A stretch of DNA of 64,000 nucleotides from CAJXQU01 sp965223825 (GCA_965223825.1 OZ245018.1:2356001-2420000); one strand, 5' to 3'; counted from the stretch's first letter, positions 43,291-52,973 are shown. The notes: generated by a model from the sequence alone, not told the origin. Numbers and translations: made by a program.

Positions 43291-43935
43291 TCAACCCGCG
43301 TCCGCTAATTTCTTCGAATTTCGTTTATAAAAATCGAGTACTTTTCGCACGTAATTTTGTGTTTCTGGATAAGGCGGGATGGTATTTCCATAACGCTGTA
43401 CCGCCCCTTCTCCCGCATTGTAGGCCGCAAGTGCCAACTTCAAATCGTTATTAAATAACTTGAGTAGATAACGCAAATACTGCGTTCCTCCGGCGATATT
43501 TTCTTCTGCATTTGTGCGATCACCCACCCCATAGCGCTCTGCGGTCGCTGGCATAAGCTGCATTAAACCGACCGCTCCTGCCGTTGAAACCGCTTCGGGG
43601 TTGTATGCGGACTCTGCTCTGATCACCGCGTGGACGAGCTCTTTCGGAAGTTTGTGCTGATCTGCGGCTTTGCCTATTAAGGGTTCAAACTTGGCCCGAC
43701 GTTTGGACAGATTCACATAACCTGACTTCTTTTCTTTCCAACCTTTCCAAGTTTTCACCAAAAGCTTGTAGCCTTTATGTTCTGGCTGGTCTGTGAGGTA
43801 TACGTGACCGTCTTTATCTGTATATTTATAAATATCAGCGTGTGCGGGCATCGCGCTAGCAAAAGTAAACACACTTGCCACGCTCAAGCAGCTCCAGATC
43901 AGTCTGCGTTTTGAATAAGTCATTCTGACTCCCAT
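43291..43935 (-). CDS. Lytic transglycosylase (SLT domain) with DUF4124 N-terminal region
   Basis: This periplasmic murein hydrolase of 214 residues has a signal peptide (LIWSCLSVASVFTFASAMPAHA), a DUF4124-like segment (DIYKYTDKDGHVYLTDQPEHKGYKLL), and a C-terminal SLT domain. The catalytic Glu is in LVHAVIRAESAYNPEAVSTAGAVGLMQLMPATAERYGV, and LALAAYNAGEGAVQRYG follows. Two starts are plausible: 43935 (AAGGA upstream) and 43923 (GGGAG upstream). It stands alone between convergent and co-directional genes, which gives no hint of a specialised secretion role. Confidence 0.92.
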   Translation of the reverse strand: MGVRMTYSKRRLIWSCLSVASVFTFASAMPAHADIYKYTDKDGHVYLTDQPEHKGYKLLVKTWKGWKEKKSGYVNLSKRRAKFEPLIGKAADQHKLPKELVHAVIRAESAYNPEAVSTAGAVGLMQLMPATAERYGVGDRTNAEENIAGGTQYLRYLLKLFNNDLKLALAAYNAGEGAVQRYGNTIPPYPETQNYVRKVLDFYKRNSKKLADAG

Positions 43936-43984
43936 TTCAATTCCTTTATTCTATGCTACTTTATCGGCAACCAACTGATTCACT

Positions 43985-44470
43985 TTATAAAAAATGATAC
44001 ATTAGCTGTGCGATAAGTAATGCATAAATGCCTGCAATCACATCATCCAGCATGATACCAAAGCCACCGTGTACCTTTTTATCGATTAGATTGATTGGCC
44101 ATGGTTTTACAATGTCGAAAAATCTGAATAAGACAAAACCGATCACGATCCAAAGTAATGTTGCTGGCATCGCGATCATTGTAACCAAATACCCCACCAC
44201 TTCATCCCAAACAATCGCAGGATGATCATGAACCCCAAGGGCTTGCGCTGTTCGTTCGCACAAGTAAATGCCCAAAATAAATAAAACAACGCAACCGCAT
44301 ATGTATTGCCAGAGCGATAGTGGCGTCATGAGCAGAAAAAAAGGAATTCCAATCAGTGTCCCAAAGGTTCCTGGTGCTTTCTTAGCAAGTCCTGTTCCAA
44401 ATCCGAGTGAGAATAGATGACCTGCATCTTTCAACATCGTCGCAGAAAGCTTGTTTTCAGTTGTGATCAT
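43985..44470 (-). CDS. pgpA: Phosphatidylglycerophosphatase A
   Basis: PgpA dephosphorylates phosphatidylglycerol phosphate in the inner membrane. The 161-residue protein has the family start HLFSLGFGTGLAKKAPGTFGTLIGIPFFLLM, the acidic motif HDHPAIVWDEVVGYLVTMIAMP, the conserved FDIVKPWPINLIDKKVHGGFGIMLDDVIAGIYALL, and about four membrane spans. It is often linked to thiL/nusB in other genomes, but here stands next to an ialB-like gene. Confidence 0.95.
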   Translation of the reverse strand: MITTENKLSATMLKDAGHLFSLGFGTGLAKKAPGTFGTLIGIPFFLLMTPLSLWQYICGCVVLFILGIYLCERTAQALGVHDHPAIVWDEVVGYLVTMIAMPATLLWIVIGFVLFRFFDIVKPWPINLIDKKVHGGFGIMLDDVIAGIYALLIAQLMYHFL

Positions 44471-44500
44471 GGGGGACAGTGTAAAACGATTAGGCGAGGA

Positions 44501-45010
44501 TTACTTCTGCTTCTGACTTTCCAAACGTAACGATGCCATTCCAGCCTCAAACCCCGCCAAAGCCACCGGCACTTCAATCGGGTTTCGATTTGCATCATAA
44601 AAGGTCACGACAGCGCGTTTACCTTGGCGCATTTGATCCAACACGGCTTGATTTAAGCGAAACCCACCACGACAGCCTGACATCTCACAACGCTCTATTT
44701 GATACCGCAACGGTTCGTGGGCATCCACAACGATAGTTGCACCGGGTGGTAAGGAAATGCCCAGAGGCATTGAGATCATGATCACCGGCATGGAGCCGCC
44801 ATCCAAGTAGCCCACTGCGATATGTAAAACGCGCCCCCCACCCTCTTTCGAGACGAGGTTTTGAAAAAGATAACATTCTTTTTTCTCGCCTTTTACATCG
44901 CAACGAATGGTCCAGTTTTCAAAGGTTTTACCATCCATCTCCGCCGCGAAAAGCTTACTCGCATTGATCAATGACAGTATTAAACTTAATAATAAGAATC
45001 GTAATTTCAT
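44501..45010 (-). CDS. Invasion-associated locus B (IalB) family periplasmic protein
   Basis: MKLRFLLLSLILSLINASKLFA is a signal peptide; the mature domain has the IalB pattern FENWTIRCD, KKECYLFQNLV, GGGRVLHIAVGY, PLGISLPPGATIVVD and RCEMSGCRGGFRL, with four Cys able to form two disulfides. The family is widespread outside pathogens despite its name, and its function is unknown. The ATG at 45010 is chosen because it overlaps the trmO stop as ATGA; the open frame starts eight codons earlier. Length 169 aa. Confidence 0.88.
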   Translation of the reverse strand: MKLRFLLLSLILSLINASKLFAAEMDGKTFENWTIRCDVKGEKKECYLFQNLVSKEGGGRVLHIAVGYLDGGSMPVIMISMPLGISLPPGATIVVDAHEPLRYQIERCEMSGCRGGFRLNQAVLDQMRQGKRAVVTFYDANRNPIEVPVALAGFEAGMASLRLESQKQK

Positions 45011-45462
45011 TGTCGGCATCGCTTTGCCCACCATTCCGGAACAGTGACATCTTCTACAACATCGTAATCATCATAGGGCTTGAGATCTAACACGGGTGTG
45101 CCGTCAAATGCATCTAGCTTTTTCACGGTCAGACGACAACCATCCACGTCGATTAACTCAACCACAGCCAAGCCGATCGGGTTGGGTCTGTTGCGCATAC
45201 GCGACGCAAAAATGCCTGTTTTATCCAGTGACTGATCGCCGCGAGGATGGACGAGTCGCTGCACGCTTCCTCGCTCGACTTTATGCATCCAAAACACCAC
45301 AAACAGATGGGAATAATCTTCAATACCGCGCAACGCATCTAACCACTCTGGAGCGATCTCAATCTGAGAGATCATCTGTGATCGTGCTTTGGCGACATCG
45401 CCTTCCGCTACCGAATTACGTACGTAACCGATGGGATTTAATTCTATGTCTGATTGTCTCAA
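45007..45462 (-). CDS. trmO: tRNA (N6-threonylcarbamoyladenosine-37-N6)-methyltransferase TrmO
   Basis: TrmO methylates t6A37 in certain tRNAs. The 151-residue beta-barrel protein has IELNPIGYVRN, LRGIEDYSHLFVVFWMHKV, the SAM-site block VHPRGDQSLDKTGIFASRMRNRPNPIGLAVVEL and LDAFDGTPVLDLKPYDDYD. It matches the shorter TrmO form, lacking the long C-terminal extension of the E. coli protein. Its 3' end overlaps the IalB-like gene, and it diverges from lhr. Confidence 0.93.
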   Translation of the reverse strand: MRQSDIELNPIGYVRNSVAEGDVAKARSQMISQIEIAPEWLDALRGIEDYSHLFVVFWMHKVERGSVQRLVHPRGDQSLDKTGIFASRMRNRPNPIGLAVVELIDVDGCRLTVKKLDAFDGTPVLDLKPYDDYDVVEDVTVPEWWAKRCRQ

Positions 45463-45481
45463 TTCTCTGTTACTTCAACCA

Positions 45482-45490
45482 TGCTATGAT
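45482..45490 (+). promoter_or_regulatory. Extended -10 (TGC-TATGAT) immediately before the probable lhr start
   Basis: TGC followed by TATGAT fits an extended -10 element. Initiation 6-7 bases downstream would fall at about 45497, the GTG proposed as the lhr start, so the message could be leaderless. No good -35 or Shine-Dalgarno is visible. Confidence 0.35.
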
Positions 45491-45496
45491 TTATTT

Positions 45497-48400
45497 GTGG
45501 ATTTAAACGACTTCCATCCTGCAGTAAAAGACTGGTTCAGTACGACGTTTTCAGCGCCGACACCCTGTCAACTCGACGCGTGGTCAGCCATCAAGTCACA
45601 ACAGCATACGTTAATCGCCGCGCCAACCGGTTCAGGTAAGACCCTTGCCGCGTTTCTCGCTGCCATAGACGATCTTGTCCGGGAAGATATTCAGGACGAA
45701 CTACCGAATGAGACGCGCGTTCTGTACATCTCCCCTCTGAAGGCGCTTAGTAATGATATTCAAAAAAACCTGCAACAGCCATTACAAGGTGTTCGAGATC
45801 GGCTAATTGAGCAAGGATTACCCGATATTACCCTCCGCGCGATGGTGCGAACAGGCGATACGCCGCAGAAAGAACGCGCTGCCATGCGGCGTTTGGCCCC
45901 GCATATTCTTGTTAGTACGCCTGAATCACTCTACATTTTGTTAACCAGCGAAAGCGGTCGTGACATGTTGCGATCCGTGAATACCGTGATCGTCGATGAA
46001 ATTCACGCGATCGCGAATAGTAAACGCGGCTCACATCTGGCTTTAAGCTTGGAACGACTAGACCAACTCGTTGATCAACCACTCACCCGCATTGGTTTGT
46101 CAGCAACACAAAAACCCATCGAGCAAGTTGCGAAGTTTCTCACCGGCTGTGATCAATATGGCCAACCCAAAGCTTGTACGATTGTCGATTCTGGTTATGT
46201 GCGTGATCGCGATTTAGCTATCGAATTACCGGATTCGCCGCTTGAAACCATTATGTCGAACGATTTATGGGGCGAAGTCTACGAGAAAATTGTCAACCAA
46301 ATTGAAAGCCACTCCACCACGATAGTTTTCGTCAACACGCGGCGTATGGCCGAACGTGTCGCGCATCATTTAAGTGAAACCCTTGGCGAAGAAAATATTA
46401 CCTCGCATCACGGCAGCTTGTCTCGCCATCAACGGCTAAACGCAGAACAGCGGCTTAAATCCGGTGAATTAAAAGCGCTCGTCGCCACCGCATCACTTGA
46501 ACTTGGTATCGACATCGGCGATGTCGATTTAGTGATCCAACTCGGCTCCACGCGTTGGATCTCAACTTTTTTACAACGCGCAGGTCGCGCCAATCATGCC
46601 GTCGATGGTTTGCCGAAAGCGCGCCTTTTTCCACTGAACCGTGATGAACTGATCGAAGCGATCGCTCTGCTCGATGCGATCCGTCGCGGTGAGCTGGATG
46701 CACTGGTGATCCCGAAAGCACCATTGGATGTTCTCGCCCAACAAATCGTCGCCATACTCGCCAACGAAGAATGGACGGTAGAAAATTTGTTTAACTGTGT
46801 TACGCGATCGTGGCCGTATCACACACTGTCTCGAGAAGATTTCAATGACGTGATTAGCATGCTCTCCGAAGGTTTCAGCGCACGCCGTGGGCGCATCGGC
46901 ACGTGGTTATACCATGATGCCGTCAACGGTCGATTACGTGGGCGTAAAGGTGCCCGACTCACCGCCGTCACCAGCGGCGGCGCGATCCCGGATACTGCAG
47001 ATTATGAAGTACGCTTGGAGCCAGAGGGCACGTTTATAGGCACCTTAGACGAAGATTTCGCCATTGAATCACTCGCTGGCGATATTTTTCAACTCGGCAA
47101 CACATCTTGGCGAATTCTCAAGGTGGATGCTGGTATTGTCCGCGTTGCCGATGCAAAAGGCCAACCTCCGAGCATTCCTTTCTGGTTCGGTGAAGCACCC
47201 GCCCGCAGTATTGAGTTTTCCCATGCGGTCTCCCGTTTACGTAGCACGATTGATGAAAAAATCACCGCCGATGGCGACACTGATCGAGCGCGACAATGGC
47301 TACTTGAAACACTCAAGGTTGCTCCTTACGCCGTCGAACAAGTAATCCATTATTTGCATGCAGCCCGCAACGCACTTGGCGTTATGCCAAGCATGCAAAC
47401 CCTCGTCATAGAACGTTTTTTTGATGAATCTGGTGGTATGCAGCTGGTGTTGCATTCACCGTTCGGCAGTCGTATTAATCGCGGCTGGGGGCTGGCCTTG
47501 CGTAAACGTTTTTGTCGACAGTTTAATTTTGAACTGCAAGCCGCGGCGACGGAAGATGCAATCATCCTTTCGTTAGGTGAGACGCACAGTTTTGCGCTTG
47601 ACCAAGTGTGGAAGTTTTTGCACAGCAACAGTATCCATGATGTGTTAGTCCAAGCATTACTCGACGCGCCGATGTTCGCAACACGCTGGCGATGGAATGC
47701 AACAAGTGCGCTGGCTATGCCACGCTTTATGGGTGGTAAAAAAGTCCCTGCACGTATTCAGCGCATGAAGGCTGAAGATCTGATCTCGGTTGTCTTTCCC
47801 GATCAGCTTGCTTGCTTGGAGAATATCGCTGGCGAGCGAGAAATCCCTGATCACCCGTTGGTACAGCAAACCGTCCATGACTGCCTGACCGATGCAATGG
47901 ACATTGATGGTTTGACCGACCTCATCAAATCCATTGAGGCTGGAGATAAAACTCTAATTGGCCGCGATCTCACCGAACCATCCCCCCTTGCCCAAGCAAT
48001 TTTAGTCGCAAATCCTTATGCCTTTCTCGATCCTGCTCCAGCTGAAGAACGCCGAACACGTGCCGTGATCAGTCGCCGCTGGCTTGATCCTGACAGCGCG
48101 TCTGACATCGGTAAACTTGACCCTGAGGCGATCGATCGCGTCAAACAGGAAGCTTGGCCAGATGCTGTTAATCATGACGAACTGCACGACGCGCTGCTTT
48201 TGGGTGGATTTTTAACTGACGATGAGATCTTATCCTCCTCACACGAATGGCCAGCATTACTCGATCAATTAGCGCAGGATAAGCGTGTTGAGCACCGTAC
48301 TGATCTTAAAATCTGGATCGCGGCTGAACGCAGCAATTGGTTTGAGGATGTCATCTCGCACACAGATCAACGAAATGATTCTCTGATCGCGATCATACGT

Positions 48401-49768
48401 TGTCGACTCACGATACTCGGCCCCATTACAGTGACGGCACTAGCCAAACCACTACTTCCTTTTGCTACCGAAATGCAGATCGCACAAGCAATGAGCGCCT
48501 TAGAAAACGAAGGGTTTGTGCTGCAAGGCAAGTTCACACCAGATCGCCATCTTCTCGATAGTGTTGACCTCATCGAATGGTGCGAACGGCGATTGCTCGC
48601 ACGTATTCATCGTTATACCGTCACGCGTTTACGTAAAGAGATTGAACCCGTTTCGATCAGTGATTTCATGCGGTTTTTATTCGAATGGCAACATCTTGCA
48701 GCAAACTCGCAACTTGAAGGTGCAGCCGCGGTTTATACGGTATTACAACAACTTGAAGGGTACTCCGCATCAGCAACAAGTTGGGAAAACGCCATTTTGC
48801 CTGATCGCATTCAGCATTATCAGTCAGATTGGCTCGATCAATGTTGCCTCTCTGGTCGCTTTGTCTGGCTACGCGGTCGTGCTCCTTCACAAAAAAGCAC
48901 ACCTCAGTCACGTACAAGTACGAACTTAAAATCGATACCAATCTACTTCCTACAAAGAGCCAATTTAGCGCAATGGCGTGTCACTTCAAAGCAGGAAAAG
49001 GATGTTCTCTCTTCTCAGGCGCGTCTGGTTTTTGACATTTTGCAACAATCGGGAGCGTGCTTTTTTGACGATATTCTCAGTCAACATAAAACTATGCCGA
49101 GTTTGCTCGAAGAAAGTCTCGCTGAATTGATCAGCCAACGCTTGATCAGCTCCGATAGCTTTGCCGGGTTACGTCGCTTTTTGCGCACAGCAAAACAATC
49201 CCAACGTCTTCAACGTGCAAGGCGACGCATGCCGACAGTAGCACCAATACAAGATCAATCTGGTCGATGGTGGATTATCCCGGAAACGCCTGACACAGCG
49301 CGTACTGAGACTGAAATTGAAGCCATTGTGCTGTGTTTATTGCAACGTTATGGCGTTGTTTTTCGTCGCCTGCTTGATCATGAGAATGATCTGCCGAGCT
49401 GGCGCGAATTATTGATGTGTTTACGTCGCTTAGAAGCACAAGGGCAAATCCGTGGGGGTCGCTTTGTACATACCGTCACAGGAGAACAATTTGCACTACC
49501 CGAAGCGGTCGAAAAATTGCGATCTGTAAGACGTCAAAAAAAACAAAATGAAATGCTTTCAATTAACGCATGTGATCCGCTAAACCTTACCGGTAGCTTA
49601 TTACCCGGGCCGCGTGTGCCAGCGAATCCAGGTCAACGCATCTTATTCCGTGAAGGAGCGCCTATCGCTGTAAAAAATGGCAATAATATCAGTCTATTAC
49701 AATCCGATCACGATAAATGTCAAGAGGTTGACTGGTCAATTAAAAATGCCTTGATTAATCGCCATTAA
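45497..49768 (+). CDS. lhr: Large helicase-related protein Lhr (DEAD/DEAH box)
   Basis: This is a superfamily 2 helicase of about 1423 residues, the long bacterial Lhr form. Motifs include APTGSGKTLAAFLAA (I), YISPLKALSNDIQ (Ia), VIVDEIHAIANSKRGSHLALSLERL (II), GLSATQKPIEQVAKFL (III), and SLELGIDIGDVDLVIQLGST with ISTFLQRAGRANH (V-VI). A winged-helix/Lhr core and a long C-terminal domain follow. The frame opens at 45431, but its first 22 codons run antisense over the trmO start and the family begins near FHPAVKDWF, so GTG 45497 is preferred. Lhr acts in DNA repair; some long forms also carry a C-terminal extension linked to uracil excision in other species, which I did not verify here. Confidence 0.9.
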   Translation: MDLNDFHPAVKDWFSTTFSAPTPCQLDAWSAIKSQQHTLIAAPTGSGKTLAAFLAAIDDLVREDIQDELPNETRVLYISPLKALSNDIQKNLQQPLQGVRDRLIEQGLPDITLRAMVRTGDTPQKERAAMRRLAPHILVSTPESLYILLTSESGRDMLRSVNTVIVDEIHAIANSKRGSHLALSLERLDQLVDQPLTRIGLSATQKPIEQVAKFLTGCDQYGQPKACTIVDSGYVRDRDLAIELPDSPLETIMSNDLWGEVYEKIVNQIESHSTTIVFVNTRRMAERVAHHLSETLGEENITSHHGSLSRHQRLNAEQRLKSGELKALVATASLELGIDIGDVDLVIQLGSTRWISTFLQRAGRANHAVDGLPKARLFPLNRDELIEAIALLDAIRRGELDALVIPKAPLDVLAQQIVAILANEEWTVENLFNCVTRSWPYHTLSREDFNDVISMLSEGFSARRGRIGTWLYHDAVNGRLRGRKGARLTAVTSGGAIPDTADYEVRLEPEGTFIGTLDEDFAIESLAGDIFQLGNTSWRILKVDAGIVRVADAKGQPPSIPFWFGEAPARSIEFSHAVSRLRSTIDEKITADGDTDRARQWLLETLKVAPYAVEQVIHYLHAARNALGVMPSMQTLVIERFFDESGGMQLVLHSPFGSRINRGWGLALRKRFCRQFNFELQAAATEDAIILSLGETHSFALDQVWKFLHSNSIHDVLVQALLDAPMFATRWRWNATSALAMPRFMGGKKVPARIQRMKAEDLISVVFPDQLACLENIAGEREIPDHPLVQQTVHDCLTDAMDIDGLTDLIKSIEAGDKTLIGRDLTEPSPLAQAILVANPYAFLDPAPAEERRTRAVISRRWLDPDSASDIGKLDPEAIDRVKQEAWPDAVNHDELHDALLLGGFLTDDEILSSSHEWPALLDQLAQDKRVEHRTDLKIWIAAERSNWFEDVISHTDQRNDSLIAIIRCRLTILGPITVTALAKPLLPFATEMQIAQAMSALENEGFVLQGKFTPDRHLLDSVDLIEWCERRLLARIHRYTVTRLRKEIEPVSISDFMRFLFEWQHLAANSQLEGAAAVYTVLQQLEGYSASATSWENAILPDRIQHYQSDWLDQCCLSGRFVWLRGRAPSQKSTPQSRTSTNLKSIPIYFLQRANLAQWRVTSKQEKDVLSSQARLVFDILQQSGACFFDDILSQHKTMPSLLEESLAELISQRLISSDSFAGLRRFLRTAKQSQRLQRARRRMPTVAPIQDQSGRWWIIPETPDTARTETEIEAIVLCLLQRYGVVFRRLLDHENDLPSWRELLMCLRRLEAQGQIRGGRFVHTVTGEQFALPEAVEKLRSVRRQKKQNEMLSINACDPLNLTGSLLPGPRVPANPGQRILFREGAPIAVKNGNNISLLQSDHDKCQEVDWSIKNALINRH

Positions 49769-50002
49769 TACAAACAAATGACGCTTTTTTCGAACTGTTT
49801 TTTCATTTAAGTAATAAATATTTTTTTGATTGATTTCTAGTAAAAAATCGCAGATATAGCGCAGTAAGAATGTTATATTTAGCGCATTATCGATGAACGT
49901 TTTTTCACCTATTTCTCGCACTAACAAATATCGATGACTTGAGGCATTGTTCTTGCTTACTATTTTTGATACTAAAAATAATCGTTGCCCAGAGGAAACA
50001 GC

Positions 50003-52438
50003 TTGAAGTTACAAGCAAAAATATTACTCACACTATTTCCGCTCGTGGTTATCCCGCTCTTTCTACTCGGCTGGATTGCCTATGAGGAAATACGCTCGAA
50101 TGCTGAAGTAAAAGCATTGGAAACATTGCGCATTCTAACTGAACAAACAGGGAAGAATATCGACAATGAAATTGAGCAATATCAGGTACTTGCTGAAAGT
50201 TTGGCCAGATCAGGAATCGTTGATCAGTTTACTCAAACAAAGAATATCTACGAAAAATATAATGTCGTCCTACCGGATCTGATCGAAACACTTCAGAACC
50301 AAATTGAACTGACACCAGAATTACTATACGTTCGCTTCCGCAATGCGAAAGGCGATCAAATCGTAAGCGTACCCGAAGGTGCAGCCAGCAAATCATCTTT
50401 GCCGCTAGCGACACCCGCACACAAAGCCGGAATGTTTTCTAGGCTCGATACGACGACAACACCGCCGACCTATATTTATTCAACCAGTTTGCACCTTGCC
50501 CAAGGCGACGCAGCAGAAAAACCTCCCGTTAACGGCTACCTTGAACTTGCAGCCCGTATGAACGTGATCGATAGCGTAATTGAACAAGCCTCGCGAGAGA
50601 AGTTGGGACAGGTTTTTTTCACCGATCAAACGGGTAAATTGATTCGATCAGGTACGGATTTTCAACTTGATTCGGCTGACATTCTACCCAAGCTAGAGAA
50701 CTTTTTGACCGGTGAAAACGCCATGATGCCGGAACGCATCAGTATCTTGAATGAGCAGCTTTATGTGATTGGTCAGCCAATTAAAAATACGATGATCATG
50801 TTTAGCCTTTTGCCTGAACAACAAATCATCGCCACGAGTCGAAATTACTATCAACGCATGCTGGGTATCATCGGTATCAGTGTATTTCTCTTCACGGCGC
50901 TGGGTTTTCTTGCGGTGCGTTATTTATTAATTCGCCCGTTGAATGAACTTGGTAAGGCCGCGCAAGATATTGGTGAAGGTAATTTGGCTTTTAAACTCGA
51001 TATCAAAAACAACGATGAGTTGGGCGAGCTGGCGACATCATTAAAAGAAATGAGTCGAAATTTACGACAATCCAATGAACAGATCCGCTATTTCGCTTAT
51101 CACGATAGTTTGACCAAGCTACCTAACCGACTGATGTTCGGTGAGTATTTGAATCACGCCCTTGCACACGCGGTTCGTCATAATCAAGCGCTCGCGTTGA
51201 TGTATCTTGATCTTGACGACTTTAAAGTGATTAACGATACCCTCGGTCATCAAGCGGGTGATGAGGTATTGATGGAATTATCTAAACGACTTGCGGAATG
51301 CCTGCGCGCCGATGATTATTTAGGTCGTTCCAATCAGAATCAAAATATTTCCAAATCAGAGACAGAAACGGTCGCACGACTCGGGGGCGATGAGTTTATT
51401 ATTTTCCTACCAAATATCCGCAGTCCGTATGAAGCAGCTACCGTCGCAAAACGTGTACTTGATTCGCTCGCGATTCCGTTCGCGGTTGAAAACCGTCAGC
51501 TCCACGTTAGCGCCAGTATTGGGATCACCACTTTCCCGAAAGACGGCACGGATGCTGAAACGCTGATCAAGAATGCGGATATGGCGATGTATCACGCTAA
51601 AGATAAAGGCAAAAATGCCTACAGTTACTATCAAGAATCGATGAATGTCGCGGCATTTGAGCGATTGAACATGCAAAATGAATTGCGTCAGGCCCTGAGT
51701 AATAAAGAGTTTATTCTGCATTACCAACCACAGGTGGATATGCAAAGCGGTAAAATTGTCAGTGTCGAAGCGCTAATCCGCTGGCAGCATCCAGAGAAAG
51801 GACTGGTTCGACCTGATCGCTTCATTCCACTTGCCGAGCAGTCTGAATTGATCGTGCCGATTGGTGAGTGGGTGATTCAAACGGCCTGCGCACAAGCTAA
51901 AATCTGGCATGATCTCGGCCATAAAGATCTGTGCGTTTCTGTTAACGTTTCCGCCGCACAATTACATCGTCACGATCTTCGTGAAATTCTGGAACAAGCA
52001 CTAAATAAATACCAAATCCCGGCACACGCACTTGAAATTGAATTAACCGAGACAGCGATCAGTACATCTGAAGAAACGGTTACACGAACACTCACCGCGA
52101 TCAAAGCACTCGGTGTTCGTATTGCAATGGACGATTTCGGAACCGGCTATTCATCCCTCAGCTATCTGAGTAAATTACCGATTGATAAGATCAAGGTGGA
52201 TCGCAGTTTTGTACAGCATATTACGGAAGGATCTCACGCGCCGATCATCTCAGCGATTCTCGCAATGGCGCACAGTCTTGAATTGCCCGTGACAGCGGAA
52301 GGTGTTGAACTGCAAGCACAAATCGACTTCCTCAAAGATAAAGGTTGTGGCTTAATCCAAGGTTACTTGATCAGCCAGCCCGTTGAGGCGGTACTCATTA
52401 CCCAAATGCTCGATCAAAAAACAAAAGTATTGAATTAA
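50003..52438 (+). CDS. Membrane GGDEF-EAL protein with periplasmic sensor and HAMP
   Basis: The protein combines a TM helix (ILLTLFPLVVIPLFLLGWIAYEE), a periplasmic sensor of about 230 residues resembling a dCache-type domain, a second TM (MLGIIGISVFLFTALGFLAVRYLL) and HAMP (IRPLNELGKAAQDIGEGNLAF). A GGDEF domain follows with intact ARLGGDEFIIFLP, then an EAL domain with intact VSVEALIRW, ELTETAIS and MDDFGTGYSSLSYL. Both cyclic di-GMP synthesis and hydrolysis motifs look functional. The TTG at 50003 is chosen since GAGG stands 7 bases upstream; the longer frame starts six codons earlier at another TTG. About 811 residues. Confidence 0.92.
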   Translation: MKLQAKILLTLFPLVVIPLFLLGWIAYEEIRSNAEVKALETLRILTEQTGKNIDNEIEQYQVLAESLARSGIVDQFTQTKNIYEKYNVVLPDLIETLQNQIELTPELLYVRFRNAKGDQIVSVPEGAASKSSLPLATPAHKAGMFSRLDTTTTPPTYIYSTSLHLAQGDAAEKPPVNGYLELAARMNVIDSVIEQASREKLGQVFFTDQTGKLIRSGTDFQLDSADILPKLENFLTGENAMMPERISILNEQLYVIGQPIKNTMIMFSLLPEQQIIATSRNYYQRMLGIIGISVFLFTALGFLAVRYLLIRPLNELGKAAQDIGEGNLAFKLDIKNNDELGELATSLKEMSRNLRQSNEQIRYFAYHDSLTKLPNRLMFGEYLNHALAHAVRHNQALALMYLDLDDFKVINDTLGHQAGDEVLMELSKRLAECLRADDYLGRSNQNQNISKSETETVARLGGDEFIIFLPNIRSPYEAATVAKRVLDSLAIPFAVENRQLHVSASIGITTFPKDGTDAETLIKNADMAMYHAKDKGKNAYSYYQESMNVAAFERLNMQNELRQALSNKEFILHYQPQVDMQSGKIVSVEALIRWQHPEKGLVRPDRFIPLAEQSELIVPIGEWVIQTACAQAKIWHDLGHKDLCVSVNVSAAQLHRHDLREILEQALNKYQIPAHALEIELTETAISTSEETVTRTLTAIKALGVRIAMDDFGTGYSSLSYLSKLPIDKIKVDRSFVQHITEGSHAPIISAILAMAHSLELPVTAEGVELQAQIDFLKDKGCGLIQGYLISQPVEAVLITQMLDQKTKVLN

Positions 52439-52456
52439 ATTGACGTGTTTTCCTAA

Positions 52457-52491
52457 ATCACTTCATGGGCCTGAACAGCCTCTGAAGTGAT
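52457..52491. repeat. Hairpin downstream of the GGDEF-EAL gene
   Basis: ATCACTTCA and TGAAGTGAT form a 9-bp stem with an inner GGC/GCC pair, 19 bp after the stop. There is no T-run, so it may protect the 3' end of the message or be a weak terminator. Confidence 0.45.
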
Positions 52492-52613
52492 CTCAATGCC
52501 ATCTAGTTTCGAACATGATTTCTTAGCTCTGACCATTCTTTGACTCACTTCGCCTTTACTGCCACAACAACTTTCTGACAACTTTAATTTTATTGGTTAA
52601 TTTAGTTAAAGTT

Positions 52614-52642
52614 TTGACACTTCTTGCCGATCTATGTCTCAT
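52614..52642 (+). promoter_or_regulatory. Candidate promoter of the small secreted peptide gene
   Basis: A perfect -35 TTGACA (52614-52619) lies 68 bp before the ATG of the peptide gene. The -10 at 17-bp spacing (TCTCAT) is a poor match, so an activator or another sigma factor may be needed. Confidence 0.3.
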
Positions 52643-52686
52643 TAAGGCATGAAGCATTCAATAACTTTTTTCAGGGAGAAATGACG

Positions 52687-52833
52687 ATGGCCATATCTAA
52701 ATGGTTAGGTGCAGCGATTATTCTAGTAGCATTCATCTTTGCAGGCCGTGCTGCGAATGCAGAACAAGTAGTAATGGTCGATGCGGCAACGCAGAGTCAC
52801 ATTGCAGCTAATCTCTTCAGCACACAACGTTAA
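52687..52833 (+). CDS. Very small secreted peptide precursor (48 aa)
   Basis: The ATG at 52687 follows AGGGAG by 9 bases; an ATG two codons earlier is too close to that site. The 48-residue product begins MAISKWLGAAIILVAFIFAGRAANA, a textbook Sec signal peptide with an Ala-x-Ala cut, leaving only 23 residues (starting EQVVMVDAATQ, ending FSTQR) with no Cys. A strong terminator 26 bp after the stop and a perfect -35 upstream argue that it is a real single-gene unit. I do not recognise the family. It could be a signal, a structural periplasmic peptide or a small export product. Confidence 0.6.
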   Translation: MAISKWLGAAIILVAFIFAGRAANAEQVVMVDAATQSHIAANLFSTQR

Positions 52834-52858
52834 GCGTTACTTAAGTAAGGCATAAAAA

Positions 52859-52907
52859 AAGCCCAAGCAAATAACGTGTACGTTTTTGAATTGGGCTTCT
52901 GTTTTTT
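52859..52907. terminator. Bidirectional intrinsic terminator
   Basis: AAGCCCAA (52859-52866) pairs with TTGGGCTT (52891-52898), an inner ACGT/ACGT pair tightens the loop, and T6 follows; seven A residues precede it, so it also works for the convergent gene at 52974. Confidence 0.85.
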
Positions 52908-52973
52908 ATTGTTTTAAATCGTTTAAAAAAACCACTAAAACAAACAATTAATCTTGATTATTCCCCGACCCAA

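Noticed and set aside
45096..45506. 136-codon plus-strand ORF over trmO
   Set aside because: It is antisense to trmO; codon pattern and lack of a family match show that trmO is the real gene.
48516..48929. 137-codon alternative frame inside lhr
   Set aside because: It is fully within the conserved lhr reading frame with no independent signals.
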